DNA from: an uncultured Bacteroidales bacterium
Lineage (GTDB): Bacteria > Bacteroidota > Bacteroidia > Bacteroidales > Bacteroidaceae
Assembly: GCA_902803195.1 (NCBI GenBank)
Contig: CADCOX010000026.1
Span: forward strand, 1-6,932
Length of the DNA: 6,932 nt
Direction: 5' to 3'
Part shown: piece after piece, positions 6,433-6,932 of the stretch
How the letters are laid out: every line of letters starts with the position of its first letter
Numbering within the stretch: the first letter of the stretch is position 1
Translations under genes and position numbers: made by a program
Notes under the pieces: model-generated
The model's input: the letters and a program-made list of their open reading frames with translations, nothing else
Database searches by the model: none
What the model was told of the DNA's origin: nothing

Positions 6433-6578
6433 ATTCTTTATTTGCAAACGGCCGCAATTTTATGGACTTTTTTTTATGATGAGCTACATCAATAGGCAGA
6501 TGCCCTGAAAAGATGGACTTGGGCCTTGCATGTATGAATGCGCTGAGGATTAGCCGAGAGTGTCAGAGTTTCCAAGAC
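6433..6578. other. Non-coding stretch between the dehydrogenase promoter and the repeat array
   Basis: No gene is supported here. A small plus-strand frame opening at 6513 has no conserved features and its downstream part is only the repeat array translated. The one recognisable element is the segment at 6486-6503, which resembles a partial, inverted copy of the array unit and recurs on the other side of the array. Confidence 0.5.
6486..6503. repeat. Left flanking repeat of the 22-bp array
   Basis: ACATCAATAGGCAGATGC matches 6766-6783 in the same orientation at 15 of 18 positions, exactly 280 bp away. Its core ATAGGCAGATG (6492-6502) is a perfect inverted copy of CATCTGCCTAT (6578-6588) at the start of the array. 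It is best read as an inverted, degenerate half-unit. Confidence 0.55.
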
Positions 6579-6732
6579 ATCTGCCTATACGTATATACGC
6601 ATCTGCTTACATGTATATACGCATCGGCCTTTACGTATATTCGCATCGGCTTACACGTATATACGCATCGGCTTACACGTATATTCGCATCGGCCTTTAC
6701 GTATATACGCATCGACCTACACGTATATACGT
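6579..6732. repeat. Seven contiguous 22-bp tandem repeats with a palindromic core
   Basis: Seven units of exactly 22 bp begin at 6579, 6601, 6623, 6645, 6667, 6689 and 6711, with no spacers. The consensus first half is ATCKGCYTWYA and the second half CGTATATWCGC. The core CGTATATACG is a perfect 10-bp palindrome in units 1, 4, 6 and 7, and one base away from it in units 2, 3 and 5. In unit 7 it extends to the 12-bp palindrome ACGTATATACGT (6721-6732). Most units contain 14-17 bases of alternating purine and pyrimidine. Because 22 bp is close to two helical turns, the cores lie on roughly the same face of the DNA. The array sits between two oppositely directed promoters and in no credible gene. 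It could be a protein-binding array or a minisatellite. Confidence 0.95.
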
Positions 6733-6905
6733 GCTGTCATGATGGAAAGAAGCGTTAGTTACATGACATCGATAGGCTGATTCTCCGAGTTCTATTGACA
6801 TCCAATTATCCATCTTTGGCATGTATTTAAGCTTATTTTCGCTCAAAAAAAAGAATTGTGTAAGGATTTGATGAAAAAAAGGAAGTAGAGATGGGCATAA
6901 ATATC
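6733..6905. other. Non-coding stretch to the right of the array
   Basis: No gene is supported. It contains the right flanking repeat (6766-6783), a 7-bp inverted repeat TGTCATG (6735-6741) / CATGACA (6762-6768), and two A-runs at 6845-6852 and 6874-6880 just upstream of the rightward promoter. The minus-strand frame starting at 6927 covers this area and the array but shows no recognisable protein features. Confidence 0.45.
6766..6783. repeat. Right flanking repeat of the 22-bp array
   Basis: ACATCGATAGGCTGATTC is the partner of 6486-6503, in the same orientation, 15 of 18 bases identical. Read on the opposite strand its core resembles the ATCGGCCT start of the array units, so it too looks like a degenerate inverted half-unit. 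Confidence 0.45.
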
Positions 6906-6913
6906 TATCTTTG
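6906..6913 (+). promoter_or_regulatory. Rightward Bacteroidetes-type -7 box for a gene beyond the right edge
   Basis: TATCTTTG is a perfect TAnnTTTG match, 20 bp from the window end. Transcription would begin near 6918-6921 and proceed out of the window. No TTG lies at the usual -33 distance, and the gene it would serve is not visible, so the call rests on the -7 match and its position. Confidence 0.5.
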
Positions 6914-6932
6914 TGCCCAAAGAACAAAAACA

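Noticed and set aside
6579..6732. CRISPR array
   Set aside because: The 22-bp units are directly adjacent with no unique spacers, and no cas gene is present.
6513..6927. Small repeat-containing proteins encoded across the 22-bp array, on either strand
   Set aside because: 22 is not a multiple of three, so several frames stay open simply because the repeat lacks stops in most phases; the resulting Tyr/Ile/Arg/Thr-rich peptides are the same repeat read in shifted frames, with no conserved domain.

Overview
The window looks like a chromosomal segment from a member of the Bacteroidales, of Bacteroides or Prevotella type. Three things support this. The protein families are typical of that order: a GH97 glycosidase, a secreted sialate O-acetylesterase-like enzyme, and a saccharopine-dehydrogenase-like carboxyspermidine dehydrogenase beside recA. 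Start codons lack Shine-Dalgarno sequences and have A-rich or unremarkable leaders. Four perfect matches to the Bacteroidetes sigma factor -7 box (TAnnTTTG) sit where promoters are expected. Genus and species cannot be fixed from this sequence alone.

Layout, left to right. Positions 1-802 (minus) hold the N-terminal 267 codons of a secreted GH97 glycoside hydrolase whose catalytic barrel lies beyond the left edge. A 204-bp divergent intergenic region (803-1006) holds one promoter for that gene and one for rnhB (1007-1642, plus), which encodes RNase HII. The rnhB promoter is so close to the ATG that the mRNA is predicted to be nearly leaderless. A convergent gap (1643-1771) contains a weak hairpin and three copies of a 12-bp repeat that run into the stop codon of the next gene. 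Positions 1772-3859 (minus) encode a 695-residue exported SGNH-type sialate/carbohydrate acetylesterase. Upstream of it lies a strong hairpin just behind recA (3947-4966, minus). A 93-bp A-rich gap separates recA from a carboxyspermidine dehydrogenase gene (5060-6298, minus). That gene has a promoter about 130 bp upstream of its start and a leader predicted to fold into two hairpins.

The last 630 bases contain no credible gene. They are the most unusual part: an array of seven contiguous 22-bp repeats (6579-6732), each with a palindromic or near-palindromic CGTATATACG core. The array lies almost midway between the leftward promoter at 6425-6432 and a rightward -7 box at 6906-6913 that should serve a gene beyond the right edge. 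Degenerate inverted half-units bracket it.

The genes do not form one pathway. recA and rnhB are genome-maintenance genes, the dehydrogenase belongs to polyamine synthesis, and the two exported enzymes act on carbohydrates. The dehydrogenase and recA may be co-transcribed. I see no mobile element, RNA gene or CRISPR array. The best candidate for something undescribed is the 22-bp array.
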